Shown here: positions 1-7,634 of the stretch, piece by piece
Layout of the letters: every line of letters begins with the position of its first letter
Position numbering within the stretch: the stretch's first letter is position 1
Assembly: GCA_002329075.1 (NCBI GenBank)
Contig: DCXR01000043.1
Span: forward strand, 13,864 to 64,974
Source: Candidatus Neomicrothrix sp. UBA2131
GTDB taxonomy: Bacteria > Actinomycetota > Acidimicrobiia > Acidimicrobiales > MedAcidi-G1
Length of the DNA: 51,111 nt
Reading direction: 5' to 3'
Made by a program: the position numbers and the translations under genes
Notes under the pieces: generated by a model
The model's input: only the letters and a program-made list of their open reading frames with translations
The model's database searches: none
Told to the model about the DNA's origin: nothing

Positions 1-325
1 CTGCCGCAGCATCGGCCTCGACCCGGGCCGTGGCCCGCTCGAGTTCTCCACGGGCGATGGCTGTACGAACCACCCGGTCAGGTCGCGTCTGCCACCAGTA
101 GACGCCCGAGGCAGCCAGCATCAGCCCGGCAATCACGCGGAGCGTCACGACGATCTGGTCGACGCGGTCACCGGCGGTCTGGCCCTCTTCATCGACCTCG
201 GGGGGCACCGTCTCGACGGTGGTCACCTGCGCAACGACCGGAGCCACCCAGGCCAGGGCACCCACGAGCATGGACGGAGCGATCACAAGTGCTGCCACCA
301 CGCTCTTCGCCCTCGGTGCCCGCAT
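1..325 (-). CDS. Partial small membrane protein (N-terminus only; runs off left edge)
   Basis: An open frame starts at ATG 325 and runs to the window edge, about 108 codons without a stop. The start has a strong ribosome binding site (GAGGAGGGG, about 4-6 bases upstream). The protein begins with basic residues (MRAPRAKS) and a hydrophobic stretch ending near AWVAPVVAQ, which looks like a signal peptide or first membrane segment. An acidic linker (PPEVDEEGQ) follows, then a second hydrophobic helix (residues ~58-76, ending GVYWW), then an alanine/arginine-rich probably helical region (ARGELERATARVEADAAA). I do not recognise the family. It lies downstream of metX and the metB-like gene on the same strand, separated by 61 bases, with a possible TAGCAT -10 in the gap. 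Existence is well supported; function is unknown. Confidence 0.6.
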   Translation of the reverse strand, partial: MRAPRAKSVVAALVIAPSMLVGALAWVAPVVAQVTTVETVPPEVDEEGQTAGDRVDQIVVTLRVIAGLMLAASGVYWWQTRPDRVVRTAIARGELERATARVEADAAA

Positions 326-386
326 GCCCCTCCTCGATTCCCTCGCCACCGATGCTAGCCAGTCGAAACGGGCCTGTCCCGAAAAC

Positions 387-1571
387 TCAGCCGGAGGCGG
401 CTACCAGGGCCTGCTCGATGTCGGCGACCACGTCGTCCGGGTACTCGAGGCCACACGACACCCGCATCGTGCCCGGGCCGATTCCCGTGGACACCATCTC
501 CTCGGGGGTCAGGCCCACGTGCGTTGTGCTCGCGGGATGGGAGATCAGCGTCTCTGGACCGCCCAGCGAAGGAGCCTGCCGGGCCAGGCGGACTGCCTCG
601 GTGAAGCGACAGCCCGCTTCGATGTCGCCCCGCAGGTCGAACGTCAACAGCCCACCGAAGCTGCGCATCTGACGCGCCGCCAATCCATGTTGCGGATGCG
701 ATTCGAGGCCCGGGTAGCGCACCAGATCCACGCTGTCATGCCCTTCGAGGAACTCGGCAAGGCGTCGAGCGGTGGCCGACTGGTGGGCGAGCCTCACCCC
801 CAGCGTCCGAAGGCCCCGGTGGGCGTTGAACGCGTCATACGGCGAGGCGTTGGCGCCGTGGAGCACGGCAAAGCCCCACAGCCACGACAACAGGTCCTCC
901 GAGCCCGCCACCACGCCGATGGTTGCGTCGTTGTGGCCGGCGATCCCCTTCGTGGCCGAATGCAGCACGAGGTCTACACCGTGGGCAAGAGGGTTCTGGC
1001 CCAACGGCGTGGCGAACGTGGAGTCGACGACCGTCGTGGCCTGCGTGATCGCACCGATCTCTTCGAGGTCGACCAGGTCGAGCTTGGGATTGGCCGGCGT
1101 CTCGGCGCAGACGAGCATCGTCTTGCCGGGCCGGATGGCCGCCTCGAATGCGCCGGGCTCGGTGCCGTCCACGAAGGTCACGTCGATGCCGAATCGGGGG
1201 CAGGCCGACTGTAGGAACAGTTGCGTCCCGGCATAGATCTGACGCTGGGCGACGACGTGGTCGCCAGACGAGCACAACCCGAGGACTACGGCGCTGACGG
1301 CTCCCATGCCCGAGGCGAAGGCACGGGCCACCTCGGCCCCTTCGAGTTCGGCGATGGCCGCCTCGAAGGCGTTGATCGTCGGGTTGCCATACCGGCTGTA
1401 GAAGCGTTCGGCGCCTACCGCCGTCGCCATCTCACGACCCTGGTCGATGGTTGCGAACTCGAACGCCGACGTGGGGTACAACACGGGTGCCAGGGACGTC
1501 TCGCCCTCGTTGCGTCCGGCCAGGATCGCCGAAGTCTCCGGCTCGTACCCGGTGGTCTCTTCGTCAGCCAT
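387..1571 (-). CDS. Cys/Met metabolism PLP-dependent enzyme (cystathionine gamma-synthase / O-acetylhomoserine sulfhydrylase type)
   Basis: A 394-residue enzyme of the PF01053 family. It should use O-acetylhomoserine from MetX to make cystathionine or homocysteine in methionine synthesis. Family marks are the cofactor/substrate region FYSRYGNPT near residue 55, the internal aldimine lysine in SATKG, and the late ASTTHVGL segment that positions substrate carboxylates. The chosen start is ATG 1571 (MADEETTGYEPETSA), which overlaps the metX stop by 8 bases; an upstream in-frame extension lies inside metX coding sequence and looks like noise. The length fits cystathionine gamma-synthase/MetZ better than the longer (~430 aa) MetY enzymes, but the exact reaction (MetB, MetZ or methionine gamma-lyase) cannot be fixed by eye. 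It is co-transcribed with metX and so should be under the SAM riboswitch. Confidence 0.85.
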   Translation of the reverse strand: MADEETTGYEPETSAILAGRNEGETSLAPVLYPTSAFEFATIDQGREMATAVGAERFYSRYGNPTINAFEAAIAELEGAEVARAFASGMGAVSAVVLGLCSSGDHVVAQRQIYAGTQLFLQSACPRFGIDVTFVDGTEPGAFEAAIRPGKTMLVCAETPANPKLDLVDLEEIGAITQATTVVDSTFATPLGQNPLAHGVDLVLHSATKGIAGHNDATIGVVAGSEDLLSWLWGFAVLHGANASPYDAFNAHRGLRTLGVRLAHQSATARRLAEFLEGHDSVDLVRYPGLESHPQHGLAARQMRSFGGLLTFDLRGDIEAGCRFTEAVRLARQAPSLGGPETLISHPASTTHVGLTPEEMVSTGIGPGTMRVSCGLEYPDDVVADIEQALVAASG

Positions 1572-2820
1572 TCGATTCGATCTCCTCGAGAAACGAGCCC
1601 AGGCACCGGCCGACCTCGTCGGTCGCCAGCAGGAAGCCATCGTGGCCGTCCGGGCTCTGGACCACATGATGGTCGCAACGCCCGCCCGCCGCACGGATCG
1701 CATCCCGCAGGTCCACCTGCTGGGCCTCCGGGTAGAGGATGTCGGAGGTGATGCTCAGGGTCAGGAACGGCACCGGCGCCAGACGCGCCAATGCCTTCGC
1801 CAACGAACCGCGGTCGCGGGCCACATCGTGGAGGTCCATCGCCCGGTTCAGCAGGAGGTAGCTGTTGGCGTCGAAGCGGCGCACCAGCTTCTCGCCCTGG
1901 TAGTCGAGATAGGACTCGACCTGGAAGCGGTCCCAGCGGTCGAACACCTTGCGTGGGTCGACCAACTCACGGCCGAACCGGTCGCCGAACACCGGGCCGC
2001 TCCGGTAGTGGATCTGGGCAATCGACCGGGCCACGGCGAGCCCGGCGTGCGGTCCGTCGCCGGGCGCTGCGTCGTAGTAGTCACCGTCACGAAACCGGGG
2101 ATCGATCGCCAGGGCCGTGCGGCCGGCGGCGCTCCAGGCGATCTGCCAGGCACTGGCGGCCAGTGCCGTGGCGATCGGTGCCACCGAGCGCACCCTCTCC
2201 GGGTACATCACGGCCCATTCCAGCGCCTGCATGCCGCCCATCGAACCACCCACAACACCGAGCCACCGGTTGATCCCCAGGTGGTCGGCGACCGAGGCCT
2301 GGCAGCGCACCATGTCGCGCACCGTGACCGGCGGAAACGCCGAGGCATAGGGCCTGCCGGTCCCTGGGTCGACCGTCGCCGGCCCAGTCGACCCCTGACA
2401 ACCGCCGAGGACGTTGACACACACCACGAAGTATCGGTCCGTGTCCAGCCCGCAGCCCGGACCGATGACCCCGTTCCACCACCCCGGGGTGGAATGCGCC
2501 TCGCCCACACCGCCGTGGGCGTGGGAATCGCCGGTCAGGGCATGGCAGACGAGGACGGCATTGTCGGCTGCCGACGACAGTTCGCCCCATGTCTCGTAGG
2601 CCATCGTGATCTCGGGGAGGATGCCGCCGCCCTCGAGGGCGAAGGGGCGACCGTGCCCGACGCTGTGGAATCGTCGGTCGCCGACCGGGTCGCCCAACTG
2701 CCAGGCGCCGGTGACAGGCAGATCGGCCGAATACCCGCGGGGGTGCAGGAGGGCTTCGGGGGGCAGGTCGAGGTCGCGCCCCGCCGGACCATCGCCCGAC
2801 TGCGTCTCGTCACCGCTCAT
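1564..2820 (-). CDS. metX: Homoserine O-acetyltransferase (alpha/beta hydrolase fold)
   Basis: A 418-residue MetX-family protein that acylates homoserine with acetyl-CoA, the committed step of methionine synthesis. Visible features are AYETWGELS, CHALTGDSHA, the nucleophile elbow GGSMGGMQALEWA with the catalytic serine, and the late Asp (TSDILYP) and His (SPDGHDGFL) completing the triad. The start ATG 2820 (MSGDETQSG) is preceded by about 200 bases of structured leader; the longer in-frame extension upstream crosses this riboswitch and is rejected. The last codons overlap the metB-like gene. A succinyl-CoA specificity cannot be excluded from sequence alone. Confidence 0.93.
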   Translation of the reverse strand: MSGDETQSGDGPAGRDLDLPPEALLHPRGYSADLPVTGAWQLGDPVGDRRFHSVGHGRPFALEGGGILPEITMAYETWGELSSAADNAVLVCHALTGDSHAHGGVGEAHSTPGWWNGVIGPGCGLDTDRYFVVCVNVLGGCQGSTGPATVDPGTGRPYASAFPPVTVRDMVRCQASVADHLGINRWLGVVGGSMGGMQALEWAVMYPERVRSVAPIATALAASAWQIAWSAAGRTALAIDPRFRDGDYYDAAPGDGPHAGLAVARSIAQIHYRSGPVFGDRFGRELVDPRKVFDRWDRFQVESYLDYQGEKLVRRFDANSYLLLNRAMDLHDVARDRGSLAKALARLAPVPFLTLSITSDILYPEAQQVDLRDAIRAAGGRCDHHVVQSPDGHDGFLLATDEVGRCLGSFLEEIESNG

Positions 2821-2930
2821 CGCTCGTCCGTTCCCGATCTGCGGGGGGACACCTCCGGCCCGTCGCCGGTGGGTGAGCGCAGGCGCCTCCACCGGACACT
2901 TCGTTGTCCCGGCCGGTTCGCCCGACCGGG

Positions 2931-3026
2931 ACCACATCCCCACCCCGTTGCCGGGGTGAGCGGGCACCTTGGGTGTCCGTCCCAGGTTGCCGGACCCGGC
3001 CTTCGGCCGGGCCGCTCGTGATGTTT
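2931..3026 (-). promoter_or_regulatory. SAM-family riboswitch aptamer (SAM-I/SAM-IV clan) in the metX leader
   Basis: Read on the minus strand, the leader has a closing stem ACATC (3024-3020) with GATGT (2938-2934). Inside it is GAGCGG, a GC hairpin CCCGGCC-GAA-GGCCGGG, the clan signature CCGGCAACCTGGG, a small hairpin TGGG/CCCA, then AAGGTGCCCGCTC and a further hairpin CCCCG-GCAA-CGGGG before the closing strand. GGCAACC followed by a short hairpin and AAGGTGCC is the hallmark of the SAM-I/SAM-IV clan. Placement upstream of metX agrees with that. Two more GC-rich hairpins between the aptamer and metX (about 2820-2930) end at GGAGGTGTCCCCCC near the start and could mask ribosome binding. Membership in SAM-I versus SAM-IV is not resolved. 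Confidence 0.85.
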
Positions 3027-3032
3027 CGGAAC

Positions 3033-3038
3033 AGTGTA
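3033..3038 (-). promoter_or_regulatory. Probable -10 box of the metX promoter
   Basis: TACACT on the minus strand, ending about 8 bases before the 5' side of the riboswitch closing stem, so transcription would begin almost at the aptamer. No good -35 hexamer is visible at the normal distance. Confidence 0.45.
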
Positions 3039-3059
3039 GGGGGTGGCGGCAACCGCCGG

Positions 3060-4685
3060 TCACGTGTTTGTCGTCCGCAACGCCGGATGGGCAGCCCACC
3101 ACCAGTCGAGAAGCGGCATTGACGGCACCCCGTAGGCCCCACACATCACCTCGCCGAACGCCCTCCACTGTTGCGCCGTGGCCATCCCATCGGCCTCGTG
3201 GATCGCCATCGCCGCCTCGGCGCCCTCGTCCCAGATCGTGCGGTCGGCGGGAAGCGGCAGGGCCGACACCTGCGTGGCGGTCAGGCGGATACGGCCCGTC
3301 GAACGGCCGACGCCGGCCGCCGCGACCGCTGCGAGGGCGGAGACGGGTGGCGACGAAAGGGCTGCGGCGAGGTGCCAGAGGTCGGACGGGTCGGGCTCGA
3401 CGGTGATGAGCGGCGTGAGCGGCACCGTGCCCCCCTCGGGGTCGACCATCGCCTCGACAATGCGGGTCTGCGAGGCTACGAGCAACTTCGGGCGATGCCG
3501 TTCGTCGATCCAGGCGGCAACCCCTTCGTCCACCACAGCGTCAGGGTCGACCACGGGCGCCGACCAGCGTCGACCGGCGAACCTCGCCCTTGACGACCCC
3601 CAACGACAGTTCAACGGATCAACGAGGCCGGTCGTGACCAGCGGTCGACCCGATCCCGCTTCCGCCTCCTCCCCCACGGCGTCTACCAGCCCGTAGTAGT
3701 GCTGGCGGAAGCCGGCGGTCACCCGCGCCATGTCGGCGACGCAACCATCGCCGATCGGCGACACAGTCGGAATGCCGAGCAGGCCTGCAACCAACCCGCC
3801 CCAGCCGTCCGTTCCGTTCGGTGCCCCAGCAGTACCGGTCGGCTCGAGGTGACGGTCGGCCAACAGCGTCACTTCCGAGCCACCAGCCGACGTTCGTTCG
3901 AACACCGGTGCACACACGGGCGTGCGGCCGTCGAAGACACCCGAACGGTCGAGCCAGAGGGCGTCGAGCCTTCCACGTCCGAGCAGGAAGCCGCGGACGG
4001 CCGCAGCGTCGCGTGCCGACAACAGGGATTGCGGTTGGATGAGCGACATCCGGCCCCCCGGGGCCAGAAGGTCCGCCCCGAGGGCCAGGAACAACCAGGC
4101 GACATCCGTGTAGGCACCCACAAGGTCCGGAAACCTCTCGCGGAGTTCCCGCCGGCGGTCGTCGTCGAACGCCGTGCCTGCACGCAACTGACCGAGGAAC
4201 GGTGGGTTGCCCACGACCGCCCCGAATCCGACCCCCGCCGCAGTCGGCCACGACGACCGACCCGCCACCAGGGGATCCGCCTCGACGACCCCGACCACCT
4301 CTGACGGTTCGACTCCGGCCCAGCCGGCCAGGGCGCACCTCGTCAGGTGGACCGCCACGGGATCAGTGTCGGTGCCGAAGAGTTGGGCGGTGGCCACGTC
4401 ACGCGGGTTGGCGCCCCGTTCAGCCAACCTGATGCCGGCGGCCAGCAGGAACACGCCGGCCCCGCAAGCCGGATCGACGACCGGTCCCCGCTCGACGGTC
4501 ACCGCCACCAGCGAAGTGGCGACGTCGGCCGGTGTGTAGAAGGCGCCGCGGCCATGCCGGTCCGGCATCGACTCCTCGTGGAGGCGACCGACATCGGCGA
4601 GCCGACCCGGGTCGGCGGCCGCACCTGCAGCCCGGGCGGCCTCGCCCAGGTGTCCGGACCCCGAGGAACCCCCCGGCCGGGTCAC
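3060..4685 (-). CDS. Putative N6-adenine DNA methyltransferase (class I, NPPF type), orphan
   Basis: A 541-residue protein with the order typical of gamma-type adenine methyltransferases. GAFYTP is near residues 48-52 (motif X region), the SAM-binding motif I DPACGAG is at 71-77, a second acidic strand GTDTDP follows near 104, and the catalytic motif IV NPPF is at 160-163. The C-terminal half, with ASQTRI and RIRLTATQVSALPLP, resembles the target-recognition/TaqI-like C-terminal region of type II and IIG enzymes. The start is GTG 4685. No endonuclease motif or restriction gene is seen nearby, so it is either an orphan regulatory methyltransferase or the remnant of a restriction system. It sits 16 bases downstream of a DEAD-box helicase, which is not obviously a restriction partner. 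Its stop lies just before the metX promoter. Confidence 0.8.
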   Translation of the reverse strand: MTRPGGSSGSGHLGEAARAAGAAADPGRLADVGRLHEESMPDRHGRGAFYTPADVATSLVAVTVERGPVVDPACGAGVFLLAAGIRLAERGANPRDVATAQLFGTDTDPVAVHLTRCALAGWAGVEPSEVVGVVEADPLVAGRSSWPTAAGVGFGAVVGNPPFLGQLRAGTAFDDDRRRELRERFPDLVGAYTDVAWLFLALGADLLAPGGRMSLIQPQSLLSARDAAAVRGFLLGRGRLDALWLDRSGVFDGRTPVCAPVFERTSAGGSEVTLLADRHLEPTGTAGAPNGTDGWGGLVAGLLGIPTVSPIGDGCVADMARVTAGFRQHYYGLVDAVGEEAEAGSGRPLVTTGLVDPLNCRWGSSRARFAGRRWSAPVVDPDAVVDEGVAAWIDERHRPKLLVASQTRIVEAMVDPEGGTVPLTPLITVEPDPSDLWHLAAALSSPPVSALAAVAAAGVGRSTGRIRLTATQVSALPLPADRTIWDEGAEAAMAIHEADGMATAQQWRAFGEVMCGAYGVPSMPLLDWWWAAHPALRTTNT

Positions 4686-4701
4686 CGAAACAGGAGGTCG
4701 A

Positions 4702-5871
4702 TCAGGCGGCGTCAGCCGCCGGGTCCCAGGAGGTCAGGTCGGCCAACCGGGGGTCGTTGGAGAACACCTCGACGATCGGATGCTTCATGCCGAGGCGCCG
4801 CATCAACTTGCGCACCTCGAGTTCTTCGTTCCAGAGCACCAGGCTCACCACGAGGCCGGACTCGCCGGCCCGCGCCGTACGACCTGACCGGTGGACATAG
4901 GTCTTGGCGTCGGAGGGGGGATCGTGGTGGATGACCACGTCGACGTCGTCGACGTGGATGCCCCTGGCGGCGACGTCGGTCGCTACGAGGGCCTTGACCC
5001 TGCCGGAGGAGAAGTCGCGCAACGACTTCTCGCGCTTCTCCTGGCGCAGGTCACCGTGGATGGGGACGGCATCGACACCCTCGTCCTGGAGCGACTGGGC
5101 CAACTTGTCGGCACCCCACCGCGTGCGGGTGAAGATGATCGTGCGGTTGGACGCCCCGATGATGGCGGCAGCCACCCGAACCCGGTCCATCTGGTGGACG
5201 GCGAGAAACCGGTGCTCCATCTCGGCGACCGTGGGCTCGTCTTCGTCGATGGCGTACATCGCCGGATCGTGCTGGTAGCGGCTGATGAGGCCGGCGGTCA
5301 TCCCGTCGAGCGTCGCCGAGAACAACAACGTCTGGTGCTCGCCCTCGATGCCGCGGAGGATCCACTCGACCTGGGGCATGAAGCCCATGTCGGCCATGCG
5401 ATCCGCCTCGTCGATGACGATCCGCTCGATGCCCGCCACGGAGAGTTCCTTGCGGTCGATGAGGTCGATCATCCGGCCCGGGGTGGCGACCACGAACTCG
5501 ACCCCTCGCTTCAACGCACTGATCTGCTTCTCGATCGGGGCACCGCCGTAGATGGCGTGGATGCGGATGCCCCGGCGCGCAGCCAACGGCTCGAGCTCGC
5601 GGCAGACCTGGACCGCCAGCTCGCGTGTGGGCACGAGAGCGAGGCCCGTCGGGCACCCCGGTTCGGCCTTCGACAACAGCTGTACGAGCGGCAGGCCGAA
5701 GGCAAGCGTCTTACCCGAGCCGGTCTTGGCCTTTCCACAGACGTCGCGGCCGGCCAGGCCGTCGGCGATCGTGAGGGACTGAATTGCGAACGGGGTCTCG
5801 ATGCCCTGATCGGAGAGAGCGGACACCAGATCGGCGTCCACGCCCAGGTCGGCAAACCCGGTGGTGGTCAT
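4702..5871 (-). CDS. DEAD-box ATP-dependent RNA helicase
   Basis: A 389-residue two-domain helicase core. Visible motifs: Q motif (GIETPFAIQ, residues 23-31), motif I AKTGSGKT (48-55), Ia PTREL (81-85), Ib TPGR (130-133), motif II DEAD (154-157), motif III SAT, then the second RecA domain with the conserved HGDLRQEKRE, ATDVAARGI and HRSGRTAR (motif VI). There is no C-terminal basic extension, so this is a minimal RhlE/DeaD-like core and paralog assignment is not possible by eye. It probably unwinds structured RNA in ribosome assembly or mRNA decay. The start is ATG 5871. Its leader contains three consecutive hairpins, suggesting RNA-level regulation. Confidence 0.95.
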   Translation of the reverse strand: MTTTGFADLGVDADLVSALSDQGIETPFAIQSLTIADGLAGRDVCGKAKTGSGKTLAFGLPLVQLLSKAEPGCPTGLALVPTRELAVQVCRELEPLAARRGIRIHAIYGGAPIEKQISALKRGVEFVVATPGRMIDLIDRKELSVAGIERIVIDEADRMADMGFMPQVEWILRGIEGEHQTLLFSATLDGMTAGLISRYQHDPAMYAIDEDEPTVAEMEHRFLAVHQMDRVRVAAAIIGASNRTIIFTRTRWGADKLAQSLQDEGVDAVPIHGDLRQEKREKSLRDFSSGRVKALVATDVAARGIHVDDVDVVIHHDPPSDAKTYVHRSGRTARAGESGLVVSLVLWNEELEVRKLMRRLGMKHPIVEVFSNDPRLADLTSWDPAADAA

Positions 5872-5884
5872 GTGTACCTGTTCC

Positions 5885-5953
5885 CGGCGGCCTGGCCGCC
5901 GTGTTCGTCACCCGCAACGAAGAGCGGGTCACGTCACCGTTCTCCGGGTGACG
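5885..5953 (-). promoter_or_regulatory. Three stacked hairpins in the leader of the DEAD-box helicase
   Basis: On the minus strand, upstream of ATG 5871, three stem-loops follow each other: CGTCACC/GGTGACG (5953-5932, 7 bp), ACCCGC/GCGGGT (5929-5910, 6 bp) and CGGCGG/CCGCCG (5901-5885, 6 bp with a 5-base loop). The last is 14 bases from the start codon and could cover the ribosome binding region. A possible -10 TAGGGT lies further upstream near 6014-6019. The structures are seen directly; the regulatory role is inferred. Confidence 0.5.
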
Positions 5954-6027
5954 AGGACGCCCGGGGCCGACACACCAGCGGTCGACTCTTCCCGAACGGT
6001 GGCCCCACCCTACCGGAACGGTGTCGC

Positions 6028-6294
6028 TCAGCCCTCCACGACCCGTCCGTCCCGCACAACGACCCCTTCTTCAGCCAGCCGACGGGCCTGATCCGCCTCC
6101 AGTCCGGGGACCAGTCGGCCGGTCGAGGTCACCACCCGCCACCACGGATATCCCTCGTGGGTGCCGAGGAACCGACCCACTGCCCGATGTGCCCCGGGGA
6201 ACCCCGCTTCAACCGCCACTTCTCCGTAGGTGACGACCTCACCGGGACCCAGTGCGTCGAGCACCCGACCGATCGCCTCCTCGAAGGGGGTCAC
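6028..6294 (-). CDS. Alkyltransferase-like (ATL) DNA-binding protein
   Basis: An 88-residue protein matching the C-terminal DNA-binding domain of O6-alkylguanine-DNA alkyltransferases (PF01035): GEVVTYGEVA, then AHRAVGRFLG with the arginine-finger region, then PWWRVV where true alkyltransferases have PCHRV. The alkyl-accepting cysteine is replaced by tryptophan, so it cannot take an alkyl group. Known ATL proteins with PWHRV instead flag O6-alkylguanine for nucleotide excision repair. Here the histidine is also tryptophan. The start is GTG 6294, 15 bases after the cyclase stop, so it is probably the last gene of the acyl-CoA dehydrogenase-lgt-cyclase operon. The small size is normal for ATLs. 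Confidence 0.85.
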   Translation of the reverse strand: MTPFEEAIGRVLDALGPGEVVTYGEVAVEAGFPGAHRAVGRFLGTHEGYPWWRVVTSTGRLVPGLEADQARRLAEEGVVVRDGRVVEG

Positions 6295-6309
6295 CGCGGC
6301 GCTTGTCGG

Positions 6310-6846
6310 TCAGGAATCGACGAAGCCACCCTCGGGGAGCAGCCTCACGACGGGCACCGGCTCGGAGAACCCGCTGATCTCCAGGTCACCGACCGGCTCG
6401 ACCTCGGAGTTGACGAGGAGCGACGACACGAGCGAGGCCGGCGCCAGCACCTGATGGGACTCGGCGATGTCGCAGAGGCGCGAGGCCAGGTTCACCGCAT
6501 CCCCGATGTGGTCCTCACCCTCCACCAGCAGCACCGGGCCCTTGGCGATACCGGCTCGCAGCTTGAGCGGAGATCCGCTCATGTCGATCACGCCCTCGAT
6601 CTCGATGATGACCTCGACCGTGCGCTCCGGTTCGGTCCCGACGAGCATCGCTCCGTCACCCAGCCACTTGGCGATCCGGACGCCCTTCCTGGCTGCGATC
6701 TGACGGACCGACGACTTGAAGGCATGCAGGACGTCGAGCGCCGCACCGTCGCCCTCCGAGTCGATGAACGACGTGAAGCCGGAGAGGTCGATGAACGCGA
6801 AGGTGCGGTCGACACGCTGGTACTCGTCACCCGAGGCGTTCCTCAT
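6310..6846 (-). CDS. Stand-alone class III adenylate/guanylate cyclase domain protein
   Basis: A 178-residue protein made almost entirely of one class III nucleotidyl cyclase catalytic domain. The first metal aspartate is in FIDLSGFT (residues ~18-25), the purine-contacting lysine and second metal aspartate are in KWLGDGAM, and the transition-state asparagine/arginine pair is in GDAVNLASRL. All key residues expected for a homodimeric active enzyme are present, so cAMP production is plausible. No membrane helix, HAMP or sensor domain is visible. ATG 6846 overlaps the lgt stop (ATGA), so it is translationally coupled to lgt. Substrate choice (ATP or GTP) is not certain. Confidence 0.85.
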   Translation of the reverse strand: MRNASGDEYQRVDRTFAFIDLSGFTSFIDSEGDGAALDVLHAFKSSVRQIAARKGVRIAKWLGDGAMLVGTEPERTVEVIIEIEGVIDMSGSPLKLRAGIAKGPVLLVEGEDHIGDAVNLASRLCDIAESHQVLAPASLVSSLLVNSEVEPVGDLEISGFSEPVPVVRLLPEGGFVDS

Positions 6847-7634
6847 GCTGCGTCACGGTAGTTCCGACTGGTCACGGCTACCGCACCGCCGATGACGATT
6901 GCGACGAGGCTCATCCAGATGTTCACCCGCACACCGGCGACCAGCGATGCGTGGTCGATCCGCAGGCTCTCGACCCAGAGGCGGCCCAGGCCGTATCCGC
7001 ACACCCACAGGCCGACGAGGCGCCCCGGCTTCAACACGCCACGACGGTCCACCCGAACCAGAATGGCCGCAAGGGCCAGGTTCCACAGCCCCTCGTACAG
7101 GAACGTGGGATGAAAGGTCTCGACCGTCAGGTGAGCCGCCGGCCGGTGGTCGACGTCGATGCTCAGACCCCACGGCAGGTCGGTGGGCCGCCCGAAGAGC
7201 TCCTGGTTGAACCAGTTGCCCCATCGGCCGATTGCCTGCGCAACCGGCAGGGTCGGGACGAGGGCATCGAGCACCCTCGGCATCGAGATGCCCTGACGGC
7301 GGGCGACAAGCAAGCCGACGACGACCCCGGCGGCCAGGCCTCCGGGAATGCCGAGACCACCCTGCCAGACGGCAGGCACGTCCTGCCAGCGGCCGCGGAA
7401 CTTCTGCCAGTCGGTGGCCACGTGGTACAGCCGCGACCCGATGAGCCCGGCCGGCACGGCCCAGATGGCGATTGTCGCAATGTGGTCGGCGGTGCCGCCC
7501 TTTTCCACCCACCTTCGCTGGCCCCATGAGACGGCCACCAACACGCCGAGGGCGATCATGATGCCGTAGCCGCGGATCTCGAACGGCCCCAGGCCGAATG
7601 AGCCCGCAGACGGGCTGGGAATAGCCGCTATCAC
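6843..7634 (-). CDS. lgt: Phosphatidylglycerol-prolipoprotein diacylglyceryl transferase
   Basis: A 263-residue polytopic membrane enzyme that transfers diacylglycerol from phosphatidylglycerol to the lipobox cysteine of prolipoproteins, the first step of lipoprotein maturation at the inner membrane. The family signature is seen as GRWGNWFNQELFGRPT near the middle. IRGYGIMIALGV lies in the first helix and several other hydrophobic segments follow. The start GTG 7634 overlaps the stop of the upstream acyl-CoA dehydrogenase (GTGA), and the stop overlaps the cyclase start, so three genes form one coupled unit. Confidence 0.95.
   Translation of the reverse strand: MIAAIPSPSAGSFGLGPFEIRGYGIMIALGVLVAVSWGQRRWVEKGGTADHIATIAIWAVPAGLIGSRLYHVATDWQKFRGRWQDVPAVWQGGLGIPGGLAAGVVVGLLVARRQGISMPRVLDALVPTLPVAQAIGRWGNWFNQELFGRPTDLPWGLSIDVDHRPAAHLTVETFHPTFLYEGLWNLALAAILVRVDRRGVLKPGRLVGLWVCGYGLGRLWVESLRIDHASLVAGVRVNIWMSLVAIVIGGAVAVTSRNYRDAA

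Noticed and set aside
2821..3168. N-terminal extension of MetX of over 100 codons
   Set aside because: It translates the SAM riboswitch leader and the end of the methyltransferase gene.
3060..5871. Helicase plus methyltransferase as a defence system (e.g. a BREX/DISARM-like pair)
   Set aside because: The helicase is an ordinary DEAD-box RNA helicase core with its own structured leader, and no nuclease, PglX/DrmA-type or phospholipase component is present.
4891..6861. Very long plus-strand open frame opposite the DEAD helicase, ATL and cyclase genes
   Set aside because: It is antisense to three well-supported genes and reads as Asp/Gly/Arg-rich low-complexity sequence, an effect of high GC that removes stop codons.
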